A stretch of DNA of 33,449 bases from Bacteroidota bacterium (GTDB lineage Bacteria; Bacteroidota; Bacteroidia; Bacteroidales; CAIWKO01): positions 1 to 33,449 of the forward strand of contig JBAXND010000049.1 of assembly GCA_037133915.1 (NCBI GenBank). The letters are read 5' to 3'. The notes beneath the pieces are model-generated. The model was not told the DNA's origin and did not search any database. It saw only the letters and a list, made by a program, of their open reading frames with translations. Position 1 is the stretch's first letter. Every line of letters begins with the position of its first letter. Shown here one piece after another: positions 17,476-26,550 of the stretch. The position numbers and the translations under genes were made by a program.

Positions 17476-19635
17476 ATGAAAAAAATCTCCATCACCGAAA
17501 AAATGATTCTGTGGTTCCTGATGCTCGGGTTGGCAAGCATAGCGGTGATTTCAGGGTTTTCCTACCACCGCGCTAAGGATTCACTGATCAGAAGAACATA
17601 CGACCAGCTGACATCTGTCAAGGCAGCCAAAAAGAACAGCATGGAACGATTTTTTGCCGACCGGAGCCGCGAAACCGGCTTGGTGGCAAAGTCGTCGGAT
17701 ATTATGAAGATGCTTTCAATTCTCGACGAACATTTTGTGGAACAGAATAGAGAAGAAAAACTAACGGAAAGCCAGCTTGAAAACGAATACAATCGGTTTC
17801 TGAGTCGCTATATTTCAGGTTGCGGATATTACGACAATGTATTCCTGGTGCGCTCCGACGGAAACTATATTAAAATTGATGCCTCTTCTGTCGGTTCCGG
17901 CAAACGGTTCAGCTTTGGTGTTCTGGCACAAGGTAACCTCCGCACCGTTTTTGATAAAGTGACCCGGCATAATCAGCCCGTAACCTGCGATTTGAGTCTG
18001 GATACCCTCGATATGAACCCTGCCATTTATATCGGAACACCGATTGCTCCCGGTGCCGGCATATTGCCTGCAGTGCTTGTGTTCGGGATTTCAATAAACG
18101 CCATTAATTCTATAATGCTTGAGGTTGACCCCAAAAATGGTCTCGGCGAAAGTGGTGAAACCTATCTTGTAGGAAGCGATTCACTAATGCGCAGCAGTTC
18201 CCGCTTTCGCGAAAATTCTGTATTCCGCACACGTGTTGCAACAAAAGCCATTCGCGATGGTTTTTCAGGAATTGACAGCACCAGCCGCTATCCCGATTAC
18301 AGGAATATTCCGGTTTATGGCTCATACAGTAAGCTCAATATTCCGGGTCTGGATTGGGTTATTGCTGCCGAAATTGACGTGAACGAAGCCATGGTGCCCA
18401 TCAAAACCCTTATGTATGAAATTATTTTCATCACCGTTTTTATTGCTCTGGCGCTGTTTATCTTTACATGGATAATCTCAAAACAAATAACCAGACCCAT
18501 TGTAAAACTGAAAGTCGCTGCCGACTGCATCACCAAAGGAAATTATAATATCAATATTGCCGAAACTTCCAAAGACGAGATTGGTGCCCTTACCGCTACC
18601 TTTAATAAAATGGCAGCCCACATCAGGGAACAGACATCCGAATTAAAAGAACGGGAAGAGCGGCTGGTGCATTTTTACGACGCCACGCTCGACGGTATTA
18701 TTTTGCATAACGACGGCGTGCCTATGCTGATTAATCAGGCATTAACCCGACTTACAGGTTTTACCGAAGAAGAACTGATGACCATGCGCTTCAACGATTT
18801 TATCGTCCCGGGCACCAAGCGCTCATTCAAACTTCCGATAAATCCATACACCTACGAAACACAGGCTGTGCGTAAGAACGGAACAAAATTCCCGGTCGAA
18901 ATACAGGAAAGTGCAATAGAGCTGAAAGGCTCCATGATTAAGGCTTCTGTGATACGCGACATCAGCCGAAGGGTTGCCGTGGAGAATCAGCTGAAAGCCG
19001 AACGCCAGATGCGGCTGTCGTGGGTAATCGACGGACAGGAAATTGAACGCCAGCGATTATCACGGGAGCTGCACGACGGTCTGGGCCAGCGCCTCGTGGC
19101 GTTTAAACTGAAGCTTGAAAGTGTTTTGGGAACCGATGAACAGCGAGCCCTCAAAACCATTGTCGAGCTGCGCGATTTATTCGACGGCACCATCGATGAA
19201 ATCCGCCGCATATCAAACGATTTGCAGCCTGCCGGCTTATTGGAGTTTGGAATTGTTACCGGTCTCAGCAAACTTTGTACCGATGCGTCCGAGCAAACAG
19301 GCATCAGCGTGCAGTTCGAATCGGAAAGTATTCATGAAACACTCAGCAAAAAGAACATTACCTACCTGTATCGTATCGCTCAGGAAGCCATTAACAACTC
19401 CGTGAAACATGCTTCGGCGAACCTTATTAAGGTGGAACTGAAATTCAACGACGGCTTTGTGTGCCTCACTGTAAGTGACGACGGAAAAGGTTTTAAAACC
19501 GGCAAGACGCATCCCTACGTGGGGAACGGCATCTATAACATGCGCGAACGTGCCAGCTTGCTCCAGGGCACCATCGATATCAGCTCTGAGCCGGGTAAGG
19601 GAACTGTTATAATGGTCAAAATACCTATTTCCTGA
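17476..19635 (+). CDS. Membrane sensor histidine kinase (Cache-HAMP-PAS-HisKA_3-HATPase)
   Basis: This 719-residue protein has one transmembrane helix near residues 7-30, a large extracytoplasmic dCache-like sensor (about 35-310, with YDNVFLVRSDG and YLVGSDS), and a second helix near 318-340. HAMP (ISKQITRPIVKLKVAADCI), a PAS domain (about 405-505, with LTRLTGFTEEELM) and a HisKA_3 dimerisation domain follow. The phosphorylated residue should be His533 in LSRELHDGLGQRL. The HATPase domain has EAINNSVKHA (N-box) and DDGKGF (G1). This is the NarX/DegS class. I reject the TTG at 17455, which lies inside a promoter box. The response regulator gene follows 63 bases after the stop. The ligand is unknown. 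Confidence 0.93.
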   Translation: MKKISITEKMILWFLMLGLASIAVISGFSYHRAKDSLIRRTYDQLTSVKAAKKNSMERFFADRSRETGLVAKSSDIMKMLSILDEHFVEQNREEKLTESQLENEYNRFLSRYISGCGYYDNVFLVRSDGNYIKIDASSVGSGKRFSFGVLAQGNLRTVFDKVTRHNQPVTCDLSLDTLDMNPAIYIGTPIAPGAGILPAVLVFGISINAINSIMLEVDPKNGLGESGETYLVGSDSLMRSSSRFRENSVFRTRVATKAIRDGFSGIDSTSRYPDYRNIPVYGSYSKLNIPGLDWVIAAEIDVNEAMVPIKTLMYEIIFITVFIALALFIFTWIISKQITRPIVKLKVAADCITKGNYNINIAETSKDEIGALTATFNKMAAHIREQTSELKEREERLVHFYDATLDGIILHNDGVPMLINQALTRLTGFTEEELMTMRFNDFIVPGTKRSFKLPINPYTYETQAVRKNGTKFPVEIQESAIELKGSMIKASVIRDISRRVAVENQLKAERQMRLSWVIDGQEIERQRLSRELHDGLGQRLVAFKLKLESVLGTDEQRALKTIVELRDLFDGTIDEIRRISNDLQPAGLLEFGIVTGLSKLCTDASEQTGISVQFESESIHETLSKKNITYLYRIAQEAINNSVKHASANLIKVELKFNDGFVCLTVSDDGKGFKTGKTHPYVGNGIYNMRERASLLQGTIDISSEPGKGTVIMVKIPIS

Positions 19636-19698
19636 GATTGAAACACTGCCATATTTGTTTTTTTTCCTACTTTTACAAGCACATCAAGAATGGTTTTC

Positions 19699-20358
19699 AT
19701 GGAAAAAATAAAGATCATACTGGTAGAAGATCACCAGATTGTTCGCGACGGAATAAAAGCGCTGCTTACGGATATCCCGAATATTGAAATAGTGGGCGAG
19801 GTGGCAGATCATATTGAATTGTACGAAAAACTGACGCATGAGCTGCCTGATGTAATCATCATGGATATTTCCCTTCCGGGGATGTCGGGGATTGAACTTA
19901 CCAGGCAACTGGGAGAAACACACCCTTCCATAAAAGTGCTGATGCTTTCCATGTACACCAGCGAAGACTTTATTTTTAATTCACTGAAATCGGGAGCCAG
20001 AGGCTATTTACCCAAAAACACCACCCGCCGCGAACTTGTTGAAGCCATTGAAACTATCAGCAGGGGCGAGGAATTTTTTAGCGATTCTATCTCAAGCATC
20101 ATACTCAAAAGCTACATCACCAAAGCTAAATCTACTGATCAGCAAGCCGAAAAAACAGAAGAAAAGCTGACCAATCGCGAAATAGAAATATTGAAATTGT
20201 TTGCAAGCAGCCTCAGCAATCAGGAAATTGCAGATAAACTTTTTATCAGTGTGCGTACTGTCGAATCACACAAAAACCACATCATGCAGAAGCTGGAACT
20301 GAAGAGTACGGTTGATCTGATAAAATTTGCGATCAGGAACAAATTGGTAGAAATATAA
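19699..20358 (+). CDS. NarL/FixJ-family response regulator
   Basis: This 219-residue regulator has a receiver domain with acidic pocket E10/D11, phosphoacceptor Asp56 (IIMDISLPGMSG), the switch Ser/Thr in MLSMYTS and Lys106 (GYLPKN). A LuxR-type helix-turn-helix follows: LTNREIEILKLFASSLSNQE and VRTVESHKNHIMQKL. It pairs with the histidine kinase just upstream, whose HisKA_3 class matches NarL regulators. An ATG at 19690 would add MVF. The next gene starts six bases after the stop, so kinase, regulator and outer-membrane protein form an operon. Confidence 0.94.
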   Translation: MEKIKIILVEDHQIVRDGIKALLTDIPNIEIVGEVADHIELYEKLTHELPDVIIMDISLPGMSGIELTRQLGETHPSIKVLMLSMYTSEDFIFNSLKSGARGYLPKNTTRRELVEAIETISRGEEFFSDSISSIILKSYITKAKSTDQQAEKTEEKLTNREIEILKLFASSLSNQEIADKLFISVRTVESHKNHIMQKLELKSTVDLIKFAIRNKLVEI

Positions 20359-20364
20359 TAACGT

Positions 20365-21099
20365 ATGAAAAAACAAATACTTGTTGTAATGATGCTGATG
20401 TGTGTCATTACCGCTTCCGCGCAGGATGAAAAAAAGAAAATTCTTGATGTGAATGCCGACTTCATGAGCCGCTTCATCTGGCGCGGTATGAACGTCAGCC
20501 ATGTACCCAATATTCAACCAAATCTTTGCTACAATTCTTCGTTTGGACTCAAGGTCGGTGCATGGGCATCGGCAGCCGTAACCGGCGATTATGCCGAAGT
20601 GGATCTGTACGGAGCATATTCCCTTAAAGGATTCTCTTTAACCGTTACCGATTACTTCATTGCCGACGAAACGAAGGAATTCAACAAGTATTTTAATTGT
20701 AAAAACGAAAGCACGGGGCATATGGTCGAAGCGGCTCTGGCCTACGACGGTCCTGAAAAATTTCCCATCCACCTCATGGCAGGAACCTTTGTGTACGGTG
20801 CCGACAAAACCGCCGATGTAATCGTTATTGATACCGTAACTTCCGACACTACTACCACCTTCAAAAATCAGTATTCAACGTATTTTGAGTTGGGATATAC
20901 TGTTCGTAATGTCAATATTTTTGTAGGGATAACGCCTCAGAAGGGCATGTACGGAAATACTTTCGGTGTGGTAAATGCCGGCATTACCGCGAAACGCGAC
21001 ATCCGGATTACCGACAAATTTACACTGCCCGTGCAGGCCTCCCTTATTACCAACCCTCAAAAGGGCAATATCTATTTGGTGTTCGGGTTCTCGCTTTAA
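20365..21099 (+). CDS. Outer-membrane beta-barrel protein, TorF-like
   Basis: This 244-residue protein has a signal peptide (MKKQILVVMMLMCVITASAQ) followed by alternating amphipathic strands ending in YLVFGFSL, with an aromatic C-terminal region as in outer-membrane barrels. The segment DFMSRFIWRGMNVSHVPNIQ resembles the start of TorF-family putative porins. It lies six bases after the response regulator and is probably co-expressed with, or regulated by, the two-component system. Transport substrate unknown. The barrel call is good, while the TorF assignment is tentative. Confidence 0.72.
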   Translation: MKKQILVVMMLMCVITASAQDEKKKILDVNADFMSRFIWRGMNVSHVPNIQPNLCYNSSFGLKVGAWASAAVTGDYAEVDLYGAYSLKGFSLTVTDYFIADETKEFNKYFNCKNESTGHMVEAALAYDGPEKFPIHLMAGTFVYGADKTADVIVIDTVTSDTTTTFKNQYSTYFELGYTVRNVNIFVGITPQKGMYGNTFGVVNAGITAKRDIRITDKFTLPVQASLITNPQKGNIYLVFGFSL

Positions 21100-21174
21100 G
21101 CAACCATGAATGGATAAAATCTGTCTTTCAGGTCATTTATTCCATAAATTTCATACATTTATCAAATACAAATC

Positions 21175-24100
21175 ATGATACTCTCAAATATGAAACAGTT
21201 GTCTGAAATGAATTCACCCATTAAGCTCTTCCTGTATAATTTCAGAACTCTTATATCCGGAAAATTGCCCGTGTTCGCACTGATACTGATGATGCTCTTA
21301 TGCAATAAGACCTTGTTTGCTCAAACGGCGGATGCTCACCATGGCGGTGCCGAATTCATTGAGAACAAAGCCCAATGGAATCCCAATGTGCTCTATAAAC
21401 TGGATATCAACGGAGGCGCGTTTTTTGCCGAGACAAACTGCTTCACCTTTGCGTTTAAAGATGAAACAGCCATCAATAAGCTCATTGATTTTAAACATAC
21501 ACCCCGTGCGTCATGGGTTGATTTTACCGACAAAGACTTCAATATTAAATGCCATGCCTATAAAGTGAAATTTCTCAATTCAAACAGCGATGTCAGGGTG
21601 TCGGCAAGTGAGCCTTTCAAAGGATATTATAATTATTATATCGGAAACGATAAAAGCAAATGGGCATCAAAGGTTCACTCATACGCACGGGTTGAGTACC
21701 GCGATATCTATGAAAAAACGGATTTGAACATCTACGAAAGCGGCGGCCACATCAAATATGATATCATCCTGCATCCGGGTGCAAAAGCCGGAAATATTCA
21801 ATTTCTGTACGATGGCGCCGACAAAGTATATCTTGAAAAAGGAAACCTGATTGTAAAAACTTCGGTAAATAAAATTACGGAACTGAGTCCGCTGGCTTAT
21901 CAAATGGTGGATGGCGCTAAAGTGAACGTTCCCTGCAAATACAAATTAAAGGACAATGTGTTATCCTTTGTGTTTCCCGATGGTTTTGACGCTTCCAAAG
22001 AACTGGTAATCGACCCGACACTGGTGTTCTCTACCTATTCGGGTTCAACGGTTGATAACTGGGGCTTTACTGCCACCTTCGATTCAAAGGGTTCAGCCTT
22101 CTCGGGCGGTATCGCTTTCGGTACCGGATATCCGGTTTCCGTGGGCGCTTATCAAGGCAATTTCGCCGGTGGAGAATCAGGTCTTCAGTTATTCCCTTGC
22201 GATGTTGCAATTATCAAGTACGACTCAACCGGTACCCAGCGCATGTGGGCAACCTATCTGGGCGGCTCTAAAAATGAACTGCCGCACAGTATGATTGTAA
22301 ATAGTGATGACGACCTTCTGGTATACGGAACTACCGGCTCTGCCGACTTTCCGGTTACTTCCGGTGCTTTCGACGCATCATTCAATGGTGGCAGCGCCCT
22401 TACCTATGATCAGTCGCTCCGGTTTTCGGCAGGCATCGACATCTTTGTTTCAAAACTAAAATCCGACGGCTCTGCCTTGCTCGCGTCTACCTTTGTGGGC
22501 GGAACAAGTAACGACGGTTTGAATTTTCCATCGGTGCTTTCATTCAATTACGGCGATGGCGCCCGCGGTGAAATCATGACGGATGCCGGAGATAATGTAT
22601 ATGTTGTTTCTACTACCAATTCTACCGATTTCCCTGTTACACCGGGCGCATTCCAAACAACAGCCGGTGGCGGCGGACAGGATGGCATCGTGTTCAAGTT
22701 AGCCCCCGACCTTACGGGCTTGATATGGTCATCATACATCGGCGGCAGCAATGTTGATGCGGTATACGGTATTGTGGTCGATTACAACAACGATGTCTAT
22801 ATTACCGGTGGCACTTCATCGTCCAATTTCCCCGTAACTTCGGGCTGTCTGCATACTTCATACATGGGCGGCACTGCCGACGGTTTTATTTCTAAAATCA
22901 GTTCCGACGGAAGTACACTTGTCCGTTCAACCTATTACGGCTCCGATTCATACGACCAATCCTATCTTATTGAAAAAGGGCCATCGGGCAAGATTTATGT
23001 GTTCGGTCAAACATCAAAAACAGGGAATGCATTTATTCAAAACGCAACGCTGGCAGTGCCGGGCGGCGGACAATTCGTCAGCAAGATTGAGCCCGACCTC
23101 AACACCCTTATATGGTCAACGGCACTGGGCACCGGAAACGGCGGACCCGATATTTCGCCCAACGCTTTTCTGGTCGACGATTGTTCTAAAATATACCTTT
23201 CGGGATGGGGAGGAATGGCTATCAATGCCTTTGGCGGAACTACAGGCCTGCCTATAACTCCGAACGCGTTTCAGTCAACGACCGACGGCAATGACTTCTA
23301 CTTTTTTGTGATGAACGACAATGCCTCCACCATGATTTATGCTACCTATTTCGGCAGCCCCAGTTCAAGCGACCATGTCGATGGCGGAACAAGCCGTTTC
23401 GACCGTAAGGGGATTATTTACAATGCCGTTTGTGCCGGATGCTGGGGCGACAGCAATTTCCCCACAACGCCGGGTGCCTGGTCCAGAATCAACGGCTGCA
23501 CCAAATGCAACAATGCCGTTGTGAAATTCGATTTTCAGCTCGCAGGTGTTGTGGCAATGGCATCTGCCGTTCCCGAAGATACCGGATGCCTGCCGTTTAC
23601 CGCCTACTTTACCAGCACAAGCAATGGCGTTTCCTCATACTGGAATTTCGACGATCCTGCATCGGGAGCCGGCGATACATCTATAATTCAGAATCCGCAG
23701 CACACCTTCAACGAAGCGGGTACGTATCATGTAATATATGTGGCAACGGATTCCACCAAATGCAACATCTCCGATACTGCCCACCTCACCATTCTTGTGC
23801 GCGACTTCCCCACCGTGAAACTGGGTGTTGATACCGCCTTGTGTACCGGAGAAATGGTCGTGTTGGATGCCGGTAACCCGGGAAGGTCCTATCTGTGGTC
23901 TAACGGTGCAAATACCCAGACCATCACCGTTTCCGACTCGGGAAGATACTGGGTGGCCGTACTGAATGGCGCCTGCACCACCTATGATACCGTTGAAGTA
24001 AAGCACCGTGCCGATTTCTCCTACACCGTGCCCAACGTGTTTACGCCCAACGGCGACGGCTATAACGACACCTTCAAGGTAAAATCAAGCGGACTTACGG

Positions 24101-24285
24101 AGATTGATGCCCAGGTATTCAACCGCTGGGGCAAGCTCGTATACAAATGGACCGACCCCCTGAAAGGCTGGGACGGCAAAATCAAAGGCACCAACGCATC
24201 CGAAGGTGTGTACTATTACGTAATCAAGCTAAAAGGCTATTGCGGCGAAGACGAACTCCACGGCTTTGTAACTCTGATGAAGTAG
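21175..24285 (+). CDS. Large secreted SBBP-repeat protein with PKD and CHU_C (gliding-type) C-terminal domain
   Basis: This 1036-residue protein has a signal-like hydrophobic segment at about residues 30-50 (FALILMMLLCNKTLFAQT). The long n-region means a later Met (6 or 12) could be the true start. Residues ~55-280 (GAEFIENKAQWNPNVLYKLD, YYNYYIGNDKSKWAS, YDIILHPGA) form the conserved N-terminal module often found before SBBP propellers. Residues ~285-780 contain several SBBP-type repeats with the pattern F-P-V-T-x-G-A-F and S-T-Y/F-x-G-G-S. A PKD domain (~795-870, FTSTSNGVSSYWNFDDP) follows. The last ~90 residues, PNVFTPNGDGYNDTF to ELHGFVTLMK, are a gliding-motility/CHU_C domain, so export by T9SS is expected. 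Function unknown. A strong hairpin follows the stop. Confidence 0.92.
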   Translation: MILSNMKQLSEMNSPIKLFLYNFRTLISGKLPVFALILMMLLCNKTLFAQTADAHHGGAEFIENKAQWNPNVLYKLDINGGAFFAETNCFTFAFKDETAINKLIDFKHTPRASWVDFTDKDFNIKCHAYKVKFLNSNSDVRVSASEPFKGYYNYYIGNDKSKWASKVHSYARVEYRDIYEKTDLNIYESGGHIKYDIILHPGAKAGNIQFLYDGADKVYLEKGNLIVKTSVNKITELSPLAYQMVDGAKVNVPCKYKLKDNVLSFVFPDGFDASKELVIDPTLVFSTYSGSTVDNWGFTATFDSKGSAFSGGIAFGTGYPVSVGAYQGNFAGGESGLQLFPCDVAIIKYDSTGTQRMWATYLGGSKNELPHSMIVNSDDDLLVYGTTGSADFPVTSGAFDASFNGGSALTYDQSLRFSAGIDIFVSKLKSDGSALLASTFVGGTSNDGLNFPSVLSFNYGDGARGEIMTDAGDNVYVVSTTNSTDFPVTPGAFQTTAGGGGQDGIVFKLAPDLTGLIWSSYIGGSNVDAVYGIVVDYNNDVYITGGTSSSNFPVTSGCLHTSYMGGTADGFISKISSDGSTLVRSTYYGSDSYDQSYLIEKGPSGKIYVFGQTSKTGNAFIQNATLAVPGGGQFVSKIEPDLNTLIWSTALGTGNGGPDISPNAFLVDDCSKIYLSGWGGMAINAFGGTTGLPITPNAFQSTTDGNDFYFFVMNDNASTMIYATYFGSPSSSDHVDGGTSRFDRKGIIYNAVCAGCWGDSNFPTTPGAWSRINGCTKCNNAVVKFDFQLAGVVAMASAVPEDTGCLPFTAYFTSTSNGVSSYWNFDDPASGAGDTSIIQNPQHTFNEAGTYHVIYVATDSTKCNISDTAHLTILVRDFPTVKLGVDTALCTGEMVVLDAGNPGRSYLWSNGANTQTITVSDSGRYWVAVLNGACTTYDTVEVKHRADFSYTVPNVFTPNGDGYNDTFKVKSSGLTEIDAQVFNRWGKLVYKWTDPLKGWDGKIKGTNASEGVYYYVIKLKGYCGEDELHGFVTLMK

Positions 24286-24293
24286 GAAAAGAG

Positions 24294-24332
24294 GCTGCCC
24301 AATGAATATTTTGAAACTATTCATTGGGCAGC
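24294..24332. terminator. Perfect 15-bp hairpin between convergent genes
   Basis: GCTGCCCAATGAATA (24294-24308) and its exact complement (24318-24332) enclose a nine-base loop. It begins nine bases after the 24285 stop and could end transcription from both sides. No T-tract follows on the plus strand. The next 130 bases up to the lipoprotein gene show no other feature. Confidence 0.65.
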
Positions 24333-24464
24333 ATAACATATTCAGTGATTACAGCATAATACCCTGCAATCAGACATCACAACCGGAATCATCAGAAATT
24401 AGCATCCGTTAACATTCGGAAACAATTCATGAAAGATTTTGATCGTTTCACCGGAAGTTTCGGA

Positions 24465-25088
24465 TTATTTCAGGCTAAGTGCTTCTATCTTAAAGGTCAT
24501 TCCACCAAAAATGCCCTGGCTTACCGACGCAACCATTCCCAGTCCTTTCTTATAATACTCCTTATCGGTCACGGAGCCGTTAACGCTCACGGTTATTTCA
24601 AGAAGACCGGTGTAAGAGCAGGATGAAGTGGTATAGGTGGCACTCAGGTTGGTTACTTTGCGGGAAATGCTGGAAGTATAAGCCCATGTCTGATTCAAAG
24701 TCGGCGAACCGGGAAGATACAGACTTTCGGAGTTTGTTGACGAGTTGTAAGCCATGATGTCATGTGAGGAAGATACCTCCCGAAGGTAAATATCTGATAC
24801 CTGCATCAGACCTGTATTATCTTCCAGTCTGAAATAGGACTTGGAGTTATATGTATTTGTACCTATAACAGTCAGGGTGGGTTCCTGTGACTGACCAACA
24901 AAATAATATTTCCAGTAGTTATTCAGAACTAACGGAAAATACGAACTGCTTCCATTTCCATCACATAATGGATTTACTACGGGCGCAGGTGTTTCATCCT
25001 GAGTTGTACTTGTATCTTTCTTCTTGCAACTACCCAAAAGACAACTTAGAATCACCAATGAGCTCATAACAATAATCGTCCTTTTCAT
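24465..25088 (-). CDS. Lipoprotein of unknown function
   Basis: This 207-residue protein starts with a lipoprotein signal (MKRTIIVMSSLVILSCLLGS then Cys21-KKKD), so Cys21 should be lipidated and the protein anchored in an envelope membrane. After a Thr/Asp/Pro linker the sequence SYFPLVLNNYWKYYFVGQ begins a beta-rich domain that repeats WxY-type aromatic patterns, as in many Bacteroidota envelope lipoproteins. No catalytic motif is visible. It is monocistronic, with a palindrome 28 bases upstream of the start. Confidence 0.8.
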   Translation of the reverse strand: MKRTIIVMSSLVILSCLLGSCKKKDTSTTQDETPAPVVNPLCDGNGSSSYFPLVLNNYWKYYFVGQSQEPTLTVIGTNTYNSKSYFRLEDNTGLMQVSDIYLREVSSSHDIMAYNSSTNSESLYLPGSPTLNQTWAYTSSISRKVTNLSATYTTSSCSYTGLLEITVSVNGSVTDKEYYKKGLGMVASVSQGIFGGMTFKIEALSLK

Positions 25089-25116
25089 ATTATTTTAAAT
25101 TAGATTTATAATTATT

Positions 25117-25129
25117 GGGTATGATACCC
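25117..25129. promoter_or_regulatory. Palindrome upstream of the lipoprotein gene
   Basis: GGGTATGATACCC is a perfect dyad (six-base arms, one-base centre) 28 bases upstream of the lipoprotein start, an operator-like position. The remaining gap to the cupin gene (25130-25287) is A+T-rich with nothing else recognisable. Confidence 0.35.
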
Positions 25130-25287
25130 TATTAATTTCAAAATCAAATGTACCCACAAATATAAAATATGTTTTCGATATGACGAGTCGAAACATAGAT
25201 ATTTTATTCGGGTATTAAAATAATACAAAAAAATGACTGCAATAAGAATATTAATTTGAAACCATCCTGCTGCAAGTGAATCTACTC

Positions 25288-25623
25288 CTACAGATAATCT
25301 TCCCTGATGGGAGTGAAAAAATCAATGATTTCGCCTGCTTCAATTATCTGCATACTGTGTTTTGCATCGGCAGGTATTGAGTAAGAATCTCCTGCGGTCA
25401 TGATGTAAACATTATTTTCAAACTGCAATTTGAATTTTCCGGAAAGCACGTATCCGCTCTGTTCATTCGGATGATTGTGAAAGGGAACATTATCTGTTGT
25501 CTTATAGAGCATTTTAGTCACCATTGATTGTCTTCCAATGGCCAGAACATCAAAATCTACACCCAGAAACTGCCTTTTCACAGCATTCATTTTATTAACG
25601 AAGCATTTTGTTTTATTTTCCAT
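25288..25623 (-). CDS. Small cupin-domain protein
   Basis: This 111-residue single-domain cupin has motif 1 as PFHNHPNEQSGYVLSGKFKL (His-x-His, then Glu) and motif 2 as GDSYSIPADAKHSMQI (His). The metal-ligand set H/H/E/H is therefore complete, with Glu-Gln after the second His. Such small cupins bind Mn, Fe or other divalent ions and may be isomerases, dioxygenases or sensors; the substrate cannot be told. A TTG two codons upstream (25629) is not preferred. A palindrome lies 28 bases upstream of the start. Confidence 0.85.
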   Translation of the reverse strand: MENKTKCFVNKMNAVKRQFLGVDFDVLAIGRQSMVTKMLYKTTDNVPFHNHPNEQSGYVLSGKFKLQFENNVYIMTAGDSYSIPADAKHSMQIIEAGEIIDFFTPIREDYL

Positions 25624-25650
25624 TCTCAATTATTTGACGTGAATTTAAAC

Positions 25651-25665
25651 AGTGTGGGGCACACT
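25651..25665. promoter_or_regulatory. Operator-like palindrome upstream of the cupin gene
   Basis: AGTGTG-GGG-CACACT is a perfect inverted repeat with a three-base centre, 28 bases from the cupin start. The distance is the same as for the palindrome before the lipoprotein, but the sequences differ. Confidence 0.35.
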
Positions 25666-25820
25666 ATTTAATGGTCTTGCAATCGAAGCCGTTTCCTGCC
25701 CGAATACTCCGCCGCTTGATAAAAGTACTGTCCGCCGGACCGCGGTCCTAAAACCCCGCGACCCCTCTGATAGCAAGCCTTTATTATGTGTCCGTTATTA
25801 TTATTTTTATGTTCTTGTAG
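25666..25820. other. Gene-free G+C-richer stretch at the edge of the accessory region
   Basis: Between the cupin promoter region and the HdrB-like gene lies a locally G+C-rich block (about 25700-25770) containing the perfect 12-base palindrome GGACCGCGGTCC (25737-25748). A short plus-strand open frame here has no recognisable product. It may be a degenerate member of the inverted-repeat elements seen further right, or a recombination boundary. Confidence 0.3.
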
Positions 25821-26477
25821 TTAATGATTTTCAATATAGCTATTAAGTTCTTTATGCCAATCATCAGGTTCATAAGTTTTAGGAAGTGTTTTTTCTGCAA
25901 ATAGTAAATCAATTAAATAATGAGGATTTTTTCCCCCGATATACATTGATTTGATACAGGAAACACAATAAACGACAACATCAATTAATGGCATTTCTGT
26001 TGCTCTTTTTACCATCTGTTCTTTTACTTTTTCTGTTGAAATAATCCCATAGAAACTATCGCCACAACATATGCCTTTTGTTCTCGTTTTCTTTGGCTCT
26101 ACTAATGTAATGTTCATTTTTTGAAGAACTTTTCTTATTGCATGATGAACATGTTCTTTATCTCTCGTTGGGCAAGCGTCATTTATTGTCATAGATTTCC
26201 CATGATAATTTGGAAAACTAAAAAAATCACTTTCTGCTAAAATTTCCCACAACGAAATCGTTGAAGAATTTTGATAGTCATTTCGAAATCGTTTATCGCA
26301 ACCAGGACAAATATTAATTATTTCTGTCGGTTCTTCCAATAAAGGGTCATGATGACAGCAAATCATCAGTTTATCCATTTTACCTAAATTCTCATTTAGA
26401 GTTTTGTGTATTTTTTCAACTAATTCCGGTTTGTACAGTATTAATCCACAACCCGGTGCAAAGATTTTTCGTTTCAT
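25821..26477 (-). CDS. HdrB-like protein with two CCG (cysteine-rich) domains
   Basis: This 218-residue soluble protein has two CCG-type cysteine motifs: C10, C40-C41, C57-x2-C60 (APGCG, ICCHHD, ICPGCD) and C102, C137-C138, C171-x2-C174 (ACPTRD, GICCGDS, YCVSC). In heterodisulfide reductase subunit B such domains bind noncuboid [4Fe-4S] clusters that handle disulfides or thiyl chemistry. Here there is no HdrA, HdrC or flavoprotein partner nearby, so it is an orphan Fe-S protein, perhaps a redox or thiol-linked enzyme. Spacing in motif 1 is shorter than canonical. It lies in a minus-strand run of unrelated small genes. Confidence 0.82.
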   Translation of the reverse strand: MKRKIFAPGCGLILYKPELVEKIHKTLNENLGKMDKLMICCHHDPLLEEPTEIINICPGCDKRFRNDYQNSSTISLWEILAESDFFSFPNYHGKSMTINDACPTRDKEHVHHAIRKVLQKMNITLVEPKKTRTKGICCGDSFYGIISTEKVKEQMVKRATEMPLIDVVVYCVSCIKSMYIGGKNPHYLIDLLFAEKTLPKTYEPDDWHKELNSYIENH

Positions 26478-26550
26478 AATTTATTTTTTTTATGGCGGTT
26501 TTCTATACTGAAGCCCATTGCAGCAAGCCTTGATGTAAGCTGCGGTTTTT

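Noticed and set aside
17403..17540. 46-residue N-terminal extension of the sugar kinase
   Set aside because: It crosses promoter boxes and does not resemble the family, which starts at MILIADSGST.
25652..25846. 64-residue plus-strand frame
   Set aside because: It overlaps the cupin operator region and the end of the HdrB-like gene, with biased Pro/Arg content from a G+C-rich patch.
26495..26545. Fourth inverted-repeat element between the HdrB-like and secreted-protein genes
   Set aside because: Only a five-base GCAGC/GCTGC stem is convincing, which is too little to call it the same kind of element.
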